A stretch of 64,000 nucleotides of DNA from Bergeyella zoohelcum ATCC 43767. GTDB taxonomy: Bacteria; Bacteroidota; Bacteroidia; Flavobacteriales; Weeksellaceae. The stretch spans positions 732,593 to 796,592 of the forward strand of contig NZ_JH932293.1 of assembly GCF_000301075.1 (NCBI RefSeq), read 5' to 3'. This document shows, one piece after another, positions 52,371-61,077 of this stretch; the first letter of the stretch is position 1; the number at the start of each line of letters is the position of its first letter. The position numbers and the translations under genes are program-made. Under the pieces are notes generated by a model that saw only the letters and a program-made list of their open reading frames with translations, ran no database searches and was not told the DNA's origin.

Positions 52371-54887
52371 ATGAAACAAACTCATGTGGCGAATGTATTT
52401 CGCCGTAAAACTTTAGGACTTACCTTCGTACTTTCTGCTGCTGCAATGGCTTTTGCACAAGAAAAAGTGAGCATTGCTGGAAATGTAAAATCTACCGATG
52501 GTGCGGTGATTCCTTATACTTCTATCGTATTTGAAAATAAAGCCAATAAGGCTCTGAATGATGCGGTACTTACAGATGATAAAGGGGTTTTTAAGCTGAG
52601 CTTAGTACCTGGTAGTTATACCGTAAAGATAGATGCAGTAGGGTTTAAAGCTAAAACTATGACTCAAAATATAGGGAAAGGAAACCTCCCTACTATCACT
52701 CTGGAGCCCGAAGGAAACGGAGCTAAAACCAAAGAAATAGACGCTGTGGTCATCACTGCAGCTCCAAAAGCGTATAAAGTAGAGCTAGATAAAAAAGTAT
52801 ATGACCCCTCTACGGACCTTATTTCCAAAGGAGGAAGCCTGCAAGATGTACTCTCTAATGTCCCTTCCGTAGATGTAGATACGGATGGAACGGTCTCTAT
52901 GCGGGGGAGTTCTAATGTCCGTTTTCTTATCAATGGAAAACCATCAGCACTCCTTGGGATAGATGATGGTGCCAATGCACTTCGTGCTATTCCTGCGGAC
53001 CAAATAGAAAGAATAGAGGTAATTACTAATCCGTCTTCTAAGTTCGAAGCCTCTGGAACAGCGGGAATTCTTAATATTATTTTGAAAAAAAATAAAAAAT
53101 TAGGTTTCAATGGGAGCGTAACGGGAGCGGTAGGCTATTTACCTCAGACTATGTTGAATACCAACCTCAGCTGGAGAAAAGGGAATCTTGCTTGGTTCAT
53201 CAATGGGGGCGGAAGCTATAGAAAAAACAGAGGGATATTTAATAGCTATTCTAATTACAAAAATGTAATGACCGATGGTAATATTACCCACTCTGAACAG
53301 CTCGGAACTAATTATAACGAGCAAAATAGTTATCATGGTGCTACGGGAATGGTTTATGATTTTAATGATAAAACATCTATGAATGCTTCCATTACGCTCA
53401 GAGCTTTTGATTCTCGTACTACAGGAAGCATTGATATTACCGAAGAGAGACGAAATACAGCTCCACTCTATAGCCATAGAGACGAAAATGGTAATGGTAA
53501 GAATAATACGGTGCAAGGAGACTTTGGGATAGACCATAAGTTTAATCAACAAGGGCATAACCTAAGCCTCGCAGTGAGCCTTCAGCAGACTAAAAATGAA
53601 AATGATTCCTTTATGAGGGAGTTTAATAATTCCATCTTAGGGCAGAATGATGAAATGAACCAGAACTCCACAAGAAAAACGGCTTTAGGGAAATTGGATT
53701 ATGAATTGCCTATCGGGGAAAATTCTAAATTAGAAGCGGGGTATCGTTTAGATATTAATCATAATATTTATGACAATGTCCTCAATACCGATTCCGTGAT
53801 GAATAGCGTTCAGGCAGTGGCTGACCTTTATTCTAATACTACCGATTATAAGGAAATGTTTAATGCCGCTTATGTGCAGTTTAAGAGTAAATTAGGAAAT
53901 TTGAGTTACCAATTGGGATTGAGAAATGAACATTCTAATATTGACATTGATTATAGAAATAAGGCTGGAGATGTATTGGTAAAAAATAAAAATTATAATA
54001 ATCTTTTCCCAAGTGTATATCTGAGTTATGATATTTCTAAAAATAATCAGATTCTACTCAATTATAGCAGAAGAATAGACCGTCCGCGTTCATTTTTCCT
54101 CGTTCCCTATGGGAGATACAGCAGCCCGAGAACGCTTTTTGCAGGAAATATAGATTTAGACCCTTCATTTGTAGATTCTTATGAGTTAGGATACAATTAT
54201 TCTAAAGGAAAACTGACCATAAACCCTACGCTCTATTACAGGCGTTCAAATAATGAGGTGAGAATGGTAACCTACAGAGCAGATGAAAGAGTGAATACGC
54301 TCTATTCCATGCCGATTAATAATGGAGTGGAGGCTCGCTATGGATTGGATTTCAACTTCTCTGCGGAACTTTTGCCATGGTGGAAATGGATGGGGAGCTT
54401 TAATATCTTCGGGTACGATAACTCTGGATACTATACCTTTAATGTGATAGATGCCAATGGGAATACCGCACAAAGATTTAGGGATTTCTCAGGAAATGGA
54501 CTTTCCACTATCGCAAGGCTTACCTCTAGCTTTAGGGTAGATAGAACTTTTAATATTCAGCTTCAAGGTTTTTATAGAGGAGCAGAAAGAACGGTTTCTA
54601 CCAAGAGAAATTCTATGTACGCACTGAATTTCGGAGCTTCTAAAACCATTTGGAAAGGAAATGGAACCATTGCATTTAATATCCAAGATATTTTCAGTAC
54701 TAGAAGAATGAATAATTTTACTTTTTCTGATGTAATGGATTCTGAAGTTTATATGCAATGGATGCCGAGACAGATGTCGCTTACATTCACTTACCGATTC
54801 AGACAAGGGGAAAAAGTAGAGCTTCCGCGTAAAAAACAAGATAGAAATGGAGGGTATGACGAAGGAGCAGATATGCCACCGATGTAA
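52371..54887 (+). CDS. TonB-dependent receptor-like outer-membrane barrel protein
   Basis: The 838-residue protein starts at ATG 52371 with a signal peptide containing RRKTLGLTFVLSAAAMAFAQ. A carboxypeptidase-regulatory-like beta domain follows (about 25-105, VSIAGNVKSTDGAVIPYTSI). The plug domain spans about 130-230 (KGGSLQDVLSNVPSVDVDTD, VSMRGSSNVRFLINGKPSAL, IERIEVITNPSSKFEASGTA), and the long barrel ends MSLTFTYRFRQGEKVEL. This matches the OMP beta-barrel (SusC/OMP_b-brl_3-like) family. The final 25 residues are basic then acidic (KKQDRNGGYDEGADMPPM). No TonB box was confirmed. A longer start at 52338 would precede the signal peptide and is disfavoured. Confidence 0.88.
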   Translation: MKQTHVANVFRRKTLGLTFVLSAAAMAFAQEKVSIAGNVKSTDGAVIPYTSIVFENKANKALNDAVLTDDKGVFKLSLVPGSYTVKIDAVGFKAKTMTQNIGKGNLPTITLEPEGNGAKTKEIDAVVITAAPKAYKVELDKKVYDPSTDLISKGGSLQDVLSNVPSVDVDTDGTVSMRGSSNVRFLINGKPSALLGIDDGANALRAIPADQIERIEVITNPSSKFEASGTAGILNIILKKNKKLGFNGSVTGAVGYLPQTMLNTNLSWRKGNLAWFINGGGSYRKNRGIFNSYSNYKNVMTDGNITHSEQLGTNYNEQNSYHGATGMVYDFNDKTSMNASITLRAFDSRTTGSIDITEERRNTAPLYSHRDENGNGKNNTVQGDFGIDHKFNQQGHNLSLAVSLQQTKNENDSFMREFNNSILGQNDEMNQNSTRKTALGKLDYELPIGENSKLEAGYRLDINHNIYDNVLNTDSVMNSVQAVADLYSNTTDYKEMFNAAYVQFKSKLGNLSYQLGLRNEHSNIDIDYRNKAGDVLVKNKNYNNLFPSVYLSYDISKNNQILLNYSRRIDRPRSFFLVPYGRYSSPRTLFAGNIDLDPSFVDSYELGYNYSKGKLTINPTLYYRRSNNEVRMVTYRADERVNTLYSMPINNGVEARYGLDFNFSAELLPWWKWMGSFNIFGYDNSGYYTFNVIDANGNTAQRFRDFSGNGLSTIARLTSSFRVDRTFNIQLQGFYRGAERTVSTKRNSMYALNFGASKTIWKGNGTIAFNIQDIFSTRRMNNFTFSDVMDSEVYMQWMPRQMSLTFTYRFRQGEKVELPRKKQDRNGGYDEGADMPPM

Positions 54888-54909
54888 AATTTCATTACCA
54901 TGAAAAATA

Positions 54910-54947
54910 AAAACGGCCAGAAAATTTTGTTTTCTGGCTGTTTTTTA
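54910..54947 (+). terminator. Terminator
   Basis: aacggccagaaaa / ttttctggctgtt stem (one G-U pair) with T6. Confidence 0.8.
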
Positions 54948-54985
54948 TGAATATACCGAATTTGTGATGTTTTTTTAGTAAATAA

Positions 54986-55019
54986 CAAAAAAAAAGCCTT
55001 ACAATTGTAAGGCTTTTTT
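54986..55019 (-). terminator. Terminator of the minus-strand tRNA operon
   Basis: aaaagccttacaa / ttgtaaggctttt stem with A run before and T run after; 2 bp beyond the tRNA-Arg end on the minus strand. Confidence 0.85.
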
Positions 55020-55020
55020 G

Positions 55021-55094
55021 TGAGCGCGAAAGGATTCGAACCTTTGACCGTCTGCTTAGAAGGCAGATGCTCTATCCAGCTGAGCTACGCACCC
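55021..55094 (-). tRNA. tRNA-Arg (anticodon TCT)
   Basis: Minus strand: acceptor GGGTGCG / CGCGCTC (two G-U pairs), anticodon loop CTTCTAA with TCT, T-loop TTCGAAT. Last of three in the operon. Confidence 0.93.
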
Positions 55095-55132
55095 ATTGTG
55101 TAAAACACAAAAATTCCCGAAGGAACTTTTTG

Positions 55133-55207
55133 TCGGGGTGGCAGGATTCGAACCTGCGACCTCCTGGTCCCAAACCAGGCGCGATGACCGGACTACGCTA
55201 CACCCCG
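55133..55207 (-). tRNA. tRNA-Pro (anticodon TGG)
   Basis: Minus strand: acceptor CGGGGTG / CACCCCG, anticodon loop TTTGGGA with TGG, T-loop TTCGAAT. Confidence 0.95.
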
Positions 55208-55218
55208 AGATTTTTGTG

Positions 55219-55303
55219 CGGAGGGTATGAGATTCGAACTCATGCGACACTTTCGCGTCGACAGTTTAGCAAACTGCTCCGTTAACCACTCCGGCAACCC
55301 TCC
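55219..55303 (-). tRNA. tRNA-Ser (anticodon GCT)
   Basis: Minus strand, 85-nt class II tRNA: acceptor GGAGGGT / ACCCTCC, anticodon loop TTGCTAA with GCT, long variable arm GACGCGAAAGTGTC, T-loop TTCGAAT. First in the operon. Confidence 0.95.
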
Positions 55304-55343
55304 TTGCAAATAGTAATGAACTTCTATTCCGTAATTGCGAGTG

Positions 55344-55374
55344 CAAATATAGAGGGTATTTTTCTAAATACCAA
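55344..55374 (-). promoter_or_regulatory. tRNA operon promoter: TTG, 20 bp, TATATTTG (minus strand)
   Basis: -7 element at 55344-55351 (CAAATATA on plus) and -33 TTG as CAA at 55372-55374. It drives tRNA-Ser, -Pro, -Arg in that order. Confidence 0.75.
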
Positions 55375-55434
55375 ATTTTTTTTAGACTTTTTTTTCATAT
55401 TTTTACAAAATAATTCATCAAAATAAAATTTAAA

Positions 55435-56466
55435 ATGCGTAAAATGATATATACCAGTGTGTTATCGGTTTTGGTTTTTTCTTGTGCTACTCCTAAAAAA
55501 GGAGTGGTACGCAATGTGTCTTCTAAAAAAACAACTGTCATCCCACCGAAGAAGAAAGAAAAAAATCCATCTCATGCACAGCATGCCCACCTGACAACAC
55601 AAGAAAAGAAGCCTCAAATTACTCATTTTGGGAATTTAGACTTTTTTAAAGAGAATATTTCTAATCCTGCTAAAAATGATAATACCATCAGCTATGGCTC
55701 CATTGTTTCTGCAAAACCTATGGGATATATGGTTACTAAAAACCATTTTCCTTCTTTAGGGCAAGGATTTAGGCAGAGGTATATTATTTTGCACTATACT
55801 GCACTGAATAATGAGGCATCGCTTAGAGTGCTTACCCAGCAGGCAGTAAGTGCACATTATTTGGTCAATGATACGGAGGATAATGAAATTTACCAGTTGG
55901 TAGATGAGAATAAAAGAGCTTACCACGCTGGGGTGAGCTATTGGAGAGGGAATAACAATCTGAATGATTCTTCCATTGGTATAGAGATTGTGAATCAGGC
56001 GAAAGATGTACCTGGCGGATATTACTTCCCAGACTTTCCCGATTATCAAGTGAAAAAAGTAGCTGAATTGGTAAAAGATATTGCCAATAGATACGGAATC
56101 CTTCCACAGAATATATTGGCACATTCAGATATCGCTCCTACCAGAAAACAAGATCCAGGGCCTAAATTTCCTTGGAAAAAACTATATACTGACTACGGAA
56201 TAGGCATGTGGTATGATGAAGATGCTAAGGAAAGGTTTATGGTGCAGCTCGTTAATGAGGATTTATATGCTCCATCGGTCATATATCAATATCAAAAAGA
56301 TTTAAACCAATTTGGTTTTAATATTGCTACCTCAGGCATGGTAGATGAGGCGACGAAAAAAACAATTACTGCTTTCCAATATCGTTTCAGACCCGAAAAC
56401 TATGACGGAATTATGGATGTAGAGACCTATGCCATACTCAAAGCTCTTTTGCAGAAATATCCTTGA
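55435..56466 (+). CDS. N-acetylmuramoyl-L-alanine amidase lipoprotein (AmpD-like)
   Basis: The 343-residue lipoprotein has lipobox VFSC at Cys17 and a low-complexity linker. An amidase_2 domain (about 110-255) carries the metal-site residues His120 (IILHYTALN), His230 and Asp240 (AHSDIAPTRKQDPGPKFPW), with Glu184 (SSIGIEIVNQ). A C-terminal peptidoglycan-binding domain 1 follows (about 275-340, YQKDLNQFGF ... TITAFQYRFRPENYDGIMDVET). It cleaves the lactyl bond between MurNAc and the stem peptide, so it acts in wall turnover at the outer-membrane side. It is monocistronic. Confidence 0.9.
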   Translation: MRKMIYTSVLSVLVFSCATPKKGVVRNVSSKKTTVIPPKKKEKNPSHAQHAHLTTQEKKPQITHFGNLDFFKENISNPAKNDNTISYGSIVSAKPMGYMVTKNHFPSLGQGFRQRYIILHYTALNNEASLRVLTQQAVSAHYLVNDTEDNEIYQLVDENKRAYHAGVSYWRGNNNLNDSSIGIEIVNQAKDVPGGYYFPDFPDYQVKKVAELVKDIANRYGILPQNILAHSDIAPTRKQDPGPKFPWKKLYTDYGIGMWYDEDAKERFMVQLVNEDLYAPSVIYQYQKDLNQFGFNIATSGMVDEATKKTITAFQYRFRPENYDGIMDVETYAILKALLQKYP

Positions 56467-56516
56467 TGAATACTATCAGAAATAACCATGATTTGTGATT
56501 AGAAAAAAATCTTTGT

Positions 56517-57326
56517 ATGAGAATGAATAAAGTAATCATCACCGTTTTCTTTTTGCTAATGGTCAATATTTCTTTTAAAAGCCAAACCATTTCCATTATA
56601 GATAGTTTGGATTCAAAGCCAGTTTCTTTTGTAGAGGTGGTGATGGACGGAAAGCTGTTTTATGCAGATTCATTGGGGAAGTTTAGAGTGCATCGAACAT
56701 TTGATGAATTGGTACTTAGGAAAGAAGGGTATTATGATAAAAAGGTGAATGCGTTCACTGGAAAGATATTGCTGTCTCAAAAAGTGGTTCGTATTCCCGA
56801 AGTACATTTGGCGAAAAGAGAAAAGAAAACTTTTGGTTTTCCTGCCAAGAAAAATCGTTCTGTTAGATTGTCTTCCATAACGCCTCGTTCGGTAGAGCTG
56901 GGATATCTTATTGAGAATCCGTATCAAAAATCGGGCATACTAAAATCCATGATGCTTCCCATGAAAAAGGTGTTTGACAATGAGAATGCACGGCTTTTTA
57001 TTCGTTTTTACCCTATAGAAAATGGTGTTCCTGCCAAAGAACCTATTGATAATAGTTTAGTAATCATCGGGCTAAATCAAATGGTTAAAAATAAAAACAA
57101 TATTCCATTAGAGAATATTCCTATTTCGGAGGAAGGGATACTGCTTTCGGTACAAGTGATAGAAGCGTTTGGCACTTCGGATGTAAATCAACCCATAAAA
57201 TCCTCCGTTCAATTCTTTAGTTCTAGTAAAAAAGTACCGTTTTTTATCCGTAATACGCAGAAAGAGTGGAAACGATTTGAAGAGGATTTTCCTTTGATAG
57301 GCGTTTCTTTTGAAGGTAGGTTTTAA
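56517..57326 (+). CDS. Secreted protein with carboxypeptidase-like regulatory domain
   Basis: The 269-residue protein has a signal peptide (MRMNKVIITVFFLLMVNISFK). A short carboxypeptidase-regulatory-like beta domain follows (about 25-70, ISIIDSLDSKPVSFVEVVMD, LVLRKEGYYDKKVNAF). A longer beta-rich C-domain includes KSGILKSMMLPMKK, FIRFYPIENGVPAKEP and SVQFFSSSKKVPFFIRN. No catalytic motif is visible. The closest -7-like element (AATCTTTG at 56508-56515) is imperfect and almost abuts the start. A second ATG at 56523 is an alternative start. Function unknown; probably periplasmic or outer-membrane associated. Confidence 0.7.
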   Translation: MRMNKVIITVFFLLMVNISFKSQTISIIDSLDSKPVSFVEVVMDGKLFYADSLGKFRVHRTFDELVLRKEGYYDKKVNAFTGKILLSQKVVRIPEVHLAKREKKTFGFPAKKNRSVRLSSITPRSVELGYLIENPYQKSGILKSMMLPMKKVFDNENARLFIRFYPIENGVPAKEPIDNSLVIIGLNQMVKNKNNIPLENIPISEEGILLSVQVIEAFGTSDVNQPIKSSVQFFSSSKKVPFFIRNTQKEWKRFEEDFPLIGVSFEGRF

Positions 57327-57353
57327 TATTTACGAAAAGGTCAATAGTTTTTG

Positions 57354-57361
57354 TATCTTTG
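57354..57361 (+). promoter_or_regulatory. -7 promoter element (TATCTTTG) for aspA
   Basis: Consensus match 28 bp before ATG 57389. Confidence 0.65.
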
Positions 57362-57388
57362 TGTGCAAACTTCTAATATATACTTATC

Positions 57389-58780
57389 ATGAATTACAGA
57401 AAAGAATCCGATCTCTTAGGCGAGCTACAAGTACCAGCCAATGCGTATTATGGTGTACAAACGCAAAGAGCCATAGAGAATTTTAAAATATCTGGTCAAA
57501 CTCTTTCTTCTTACCCTGAATTTATTCGTGCCTTGGCTTGGGTGAAGAAAGGAGCAGCCATGACCAATCACTCTTTCGGGCTATTGAATGATGAACTTTA
57601 CCAGAATATCCTCTTAGCGTGTGATGAGCTGGCTACTGGCAAGTATAATGCTGAGTTTCCTATTGATATGATTCAGGGAGGGGCAGGGACTTCTGTGAAT
57701 ATGAACGCTAATGAGGTCATCGCTAATATCGTCCTCGAAAAAATGGGTAAAGAAAAAGGAGATTATACGCATTGCTCTCCCAATGACCATATTAATCTTT
57801 CTCAATCTACCAATGATGCCTATCCTACGGCAATAAAATTAGCCCTTCTTCAGATGAATGAAAAATTGGTAGAGAAACTCGCTTCCATCGTAAAGGCGTT
57901 TAGAGCAAAAGGGGAAGAATTTCAGGATGTTATCAAAATGGGAAGAACGCAGCTCCAAGATGCTGTCCCGATGACATTAGGGCAAGAGTTTGAAGCTTTT
58001 GCAGCTACTCTGGAAGAAGATGTGGAAAGGCTGAACAATAATGCAAAACTTTTCGTAGAGGTGAATATGGGAGCTACCGCTATAGGAACGGGACTGAATG
58101 CACCGCTAGGCTATGCCAAGAAATGTGCTGAAAATCTTGCAGATATTACGGGTTATCCTATCGTTTCTGCACCGAATTTAGTAGAAGCTACTCCTGATAC
58201 AGGCTCGTATGTGATTTATTCTTCGGCAATGAAAAGATTGGCAGTAAAACTCTCTAAAATATGCAATGATTTAAGGTTACTCTCTTCGGGACCTCGTGCA
58301 GGGTTGTATGAGATTAATCTTCCTCCTATGCAGCCTGGCTCTTCCATTATGCCAGGAAAAGTGAATCCAGTAATTCCAGAAGTAGTGAACCAAGTGTGTT
58401 ATAAAATCATAGGGAATGACCTTACCGTAACCTTTGCTGCGGAGGCAGGACAGCTTCAGCTTAATGTAATGGAACCCGTGCTTTCTCACGCCATTATGGA
58501 GAATATCCAGTTCCTTTGCAATGCACTAGATACCCTTAGAGAAAAATGTGTAGTAGGCATCACTGCCAATAAAGAAGTATGCCTGAATATGGTGAAAAAT
58601 TCCATCGGAATTGTTACAGCATTGAATCCTGCATTGGGCTATAAAACATCCACTGCAATTGCTAAAGAAGCATTAGAAACAGGGAAAAGCGTTTATGATT
58701 TGGTGTTAGAGAAAAATCTTCTTTCAGAAAAAGAACTGAATGATTTGCTCGATCCGAAGAATATGCTACAATCGCATTAA
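57389..58780 (+). CDS. aspA: Aspartate ammonia-lyase
   Basis: The 463-residue fumarase/aspartase superfamily enzyme splits aspartate into fumarate and ammonia. Evidence is the opening RKESDLLGELQVPANAYYGVQTQRA, the substrate segment SPNDHINLSQSTNDAYPTA (aspartase wording, INLSQSTNDAYPT rather than the fumarase form), and the signature GSSIMPGKVNPVIPE with the catalytic Ser of the SS loop. Size fits. Fumarate feeds the succinate dehydrogenase encoded elsewhere in the window. The following lipoprotein gene starts 12 bp after its stop and may be cotranscribed. Confidence 0.92.
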   Translation: MNYRKESDLLGELQVPANAYYGVQTQRAIENFKISGQTLSSYPEFIRALAWVKKGAAMTNHSFGLLNDELYQNILLACDELATGKYNAEFPIDMIQGGAGTSVNMNANEVIANIVLEKMGKEKGDYTHCSPNDHINLSQSTNDAYPTAIKLALLQMNEKLVEKLASIVKAFRAKGEEFQDVIKMGRTQLQDAVPMTLGQEFEAFAATLEEDVERLNNNAKLFVEVNMGATAIGTGLNAPLGYAKKCAENLADITGYPIVSAPNLVEATPDTGSYVIYSSAMKRLAVKLSKICNDLRLLSSGPRAGLYEINLPPMQPGSSIMPGKVNPVIPEVVNQVCYKIIGNDLTVTFAAEAGQLQLNVMEPVLSHAIMENIQFLCNALDTLREKCVVGITANKEVCLNMVKNSIGIVTALNPALGYKTSTAIAKEALETGKSVYDLVLEKNLLSEKELNDLLDPKNMLQSH

Positions 58781-58791
58781 AAACAATTTAC

Positions 58792-60132
58792 ATGAAAAAG
58801 GCTAGGGTTTTATTATTTCTTGGGATATTATCCTTATTTTCTTGTATTTCAGATAGAATTGATGATAAAGAAACTATAAACTCTTATGAAGAGATAGTAG
58901 AAATAATAGATAAACACTATTTTACGGAAAATAGTATTTACCAGAAAAATCTTTTATTGACAAATAAAAATATTGATTGGGATAATACATATATTTCCCA
59001 AGAGGATAATAAAATTGTATTGATTATTATTCCTGTCAAGAATGATGACAATATGGTATTGGAACGGTTTTCTTTCAGAATAGATAGTAATGTAATACAA
59101 GGTCATTTATGGAGATTTGAATCGGATGGAACGCCTTTCGATGAGGAAGATTATAGACTTTCTTCACATGACATCATGAAAAAAATGAAAGGTAAGGTTT
59201 CGTATGTGTCTTTGGATGCAGATTCTCAGTACGAAATATTAATCAATAAAGGAAATATTATTAATGATATCTATGTTAATCATCAGAGAGGAGATGTAAA
59301 TGCCAGATGTGGAATGAATTGTCACTCAAATGGTGAACCTCCTGCTACTGAAATTCCTCCTGTCTATATTCATGTTCCTCCCAAACCGATAATTCCTCCC
59401 GCAGGCTGGCAACCATTACCTCCTATACCATCGCCACCTATTGTCATTATCCCACCTCGTCCACCTAAACAAACTAACCCACCTAAAGATCCACCGTGTG
59501 AAAAGATAAAATCGGGAACTGATAAGGCAAATGAACTGGGAAAAACGCAAAAATTTAAGAATGCTGTACAAGACATTAAAAATGCTTTTAATGCAAATGG
59601 AAATGAAAACGGAGTAGCAATAGGTAGCCATACCCCTAATGGTAATCCAAATTATACGCCTGTGCAAAATTTTGGTACAAATAGCGGAACTGTGAATTCC
59701 CCTTTTCCCTATCCGATAGCAGATATACACAATCACCCCAATAACTCACCTCCGTCTTTTGGAGATGTATACAGCATGATGCAGTATCATCTGCAGTATG
59801 GCTCTTTTAACATGAGATTTATCATTACTTCTGGTGGAACGGTATATGCTTTAGTGGTAACAGACCCTAATGCTATAGCACAGTTTTTGAAGAAATTTCC
59901 CAGTGTACAAGTGCCAGGATATCCTCCTACTTTGCCACCTAATTTATTTAATGAATGGAATGATATGCGTCTGGATATAGGAGAAGCAGGAGCTTTATCT
60001 CATATATTAGAGACCTACAACGCAGGGGTAGCACTTACTAAAATGGACAGTGCGGGGAGATTTAGGGGAGTAAGAACCAAAAAGAAAGCAGGAAGTCCAG
60101 GTGGTGGATATCAGGTAGATTTATGTCCTTAA
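58792..60132 (+). CDS. Lipoprotein with proline-rich linker and JAMM-like metal motif
   Basis: The 446-residue lipoprotein has lipobox SLFSC at Cys18 and a beta-rich N-domain (about 30-165). A proline-rich spacer (about 183-236) follows, then a C-domain with a JAMM/MPN+-like pattern. Glu272 lies in NENGVAIGSH, then His313-x-His315 (ADIHNHPNNSPPSFGDVYSM), Ser322 and Asp325. The spacing is H-x-H-x6-S-x2-D, one residue shorter than the usual x7. Cys172/Cys177 (NARCGMNCHSN) and Cys236 may form a disulphide. The lipid anchor and signal peptide place it outside the cytoplasm. It precedes two near-identical tandem secreted proteins, so an effector-partner set is possible; no toxin or immunity family was recognised. 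Confidence 0.75.
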   Translation: MKKARVLLFLGILSLFSCISDRIDDKETINSYEEIVEIIDKHYFTENSIYQKNLLLTNKNIDWDNTYISQEDNKIVLIIIPVKNDDNMVLERFSFRIDSNVIQGHLWRFESDGTPFDEEDYRLSSHDIMKKMKGKVSYVSLDADSQYEILINKGNIINDIYVNHQRGDVNARCGMNCHSNGEPPATEIPPVYIHVPPKPIIPPAGWQPLPPIPSPPIVIIPPRPPKQTNPPKDPPCEKIKSGTDKANELGKTQKFKNAVQDIKNAFNANGNENGVAIGSHTPNGNPNYTPVQNFGTNSGTVNSPFPYPIADIHNHPNNSPPSFGDVYSMMQYHLQYGSFNMRFIITSGGTVYALVVTDPNAIAQFLKKFPSVQVPGYPPTLPPNLFNEWNDMRLDIGEAGALSHILETYNAGVALTKMDSAGRFRGVRTKKKAGSPGGGYQVDLCP

Positions 60133-60156
60133 GAAATACTAAATTAAATATTATAA

Positions 60157-60612
60157 ATGATGAAACAGCTTGTAAAACTTTTCAGTTTTTTTGGTATTGT
60201 ATTTTGTACCCATGGTATGGCTCAAACAATAGAGAAAGTAGGTATAAAAGATGCTTCCGTACTTGTTGCTCATAAACAAGATTTTGTAGGTAAGCCTCTT
60301 TCTTATCTATTGTCTAAAATGGACAAAAGTACGATAAAATCTGTTAGTTATGGACCTAATAGAAATCGAGAAGAAGTTCATATGATTTCATTTCGGCAAA
60401 TGACTTACCAAAGTTATTTAAAGACCTGGGATAAAGAAATTAATGATAGACCTACACAATTAGTGGTTATTTTTAATCAAAATTGGGATTTGAGCAAAGG
60501 AAAACCTTGTTATATTAAGGAAGATTCTACTTGTGTGAAATGGACAGAAAAAGATGAGAAAATCCTTGGAGGTTTAGTAGTACATGACATCTATGTGTTA
60601 GGAAGAAATTAA
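60157..60612 (+). CDS. Small secreted protein, tandem copy 1
   Basis: The 151-residue product has a signal peptide (MKQLVKLFSFFGIVFCTHGMAQ after the first Met). An otherwise unfamiliar alpha/beta domain follows, with Cys residues in GKPCYIKEDSTCVKW. It is nearly identical to the next gene over 327 bp of its 5' part. It differs in about 12 positions of a 36-bp patch (60489-60524; DLSKGKPCYIKEDS versus DLKKGKYCYPKENP) and then matches again. The stop TAA overlaps the start ATG of copy 2. An ATG at 60160 is the equivalent start to copy 2. No family was recognised. Confidence 0.75.
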   Translation: MMKQLVKLFSFFGIVFCTHGMAQTIEKVGIKDASVLVAHKQDFVGKPLSYLLSKMDKSTIKSVSYGPNRNREEVHMISFRQMTYQSYLKTWDKEINDRPTQLVVIFNQNWDLSKGKPCYIKEDSTCVKWTEKDEKILGGLVVHDIYVLGRN

Positions 60613-61064
60613 TGAAACAGCTTATAAAACTTTTCAGTTTTTTTGGTATTGTATTTTGTACCCATGGTATGGCTCAAACAATAGAGAAAGTAGGTATAAA
60701 AGATGCTTCCGTACTTGTTGCTCATAAACAAGATTTTGTAGGTAAGCCTCTTTCTTATCTATTGTCTAAAATGGACAAAAGTACGATAAAATCTGTTAGT
60801 TATGGACCTAATAGAAATCGAGAAGAAGTTCATATGATTTCATTTCGGCAAATGACTTACCAAAGTTATTTAAAGACCTGGGATAAAGAAATTAATGATA
60901 GACCTACACAATTAGTGGTTATTTTTAATCAAAATTGGGATTTGAAGAAGGGTAAATATTGCTATCCTAAAGAAAATCCTACTTGTGTGAAATGGACAGG
61001 AAAAGATGAGAAAATCCTTGGAGGTTTAGTAGTACATGACATCTATGTGTTAGGTAGGAATTAA
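60612..61064 (+). CDS. Small secreted protein, tandem copy 2
   Basis: The 150-residue paralogue of the preceding gene starts at ATG 60612, sharing its first base with the stop of copy 1 (TAATG), at an offset of 452 bp. The signal peptide and the domain are the same apart from the patch near 60940-60980 and a few scattered changes. High nucleotide identity marks a recent duplication or ongoing gene conversion. It sits directly after the JAMM-like lipoprotein module and 13 bp before the glycosyltransferase gene. A trace of another ATGAAA start follows its stop. Function unknown. Confidence 0.75.
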   Translation: MKQLIKLFSFFGIVFCTHGMAQTIEKVGIKDASVLVAHKQDFVGKPLSYLLSKMDKSTIKSVSYGPNRNREEVHMISFRQMTYQSYLKTWDKEINDRPTQLVVIFNQNWDLKKGKYCYPKENPTCVKWTGKDEKILGGLVVHDIYVLGRN

Positions 61065-61077
61065 TGAAAGAAAATAT

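Noticed and set aside
55056-55285. Overlapping frames on both strands at 55.1-55.3 kb
   Set aside because: They lie over three complete tRNA genes (Ser, Pro, Arg).
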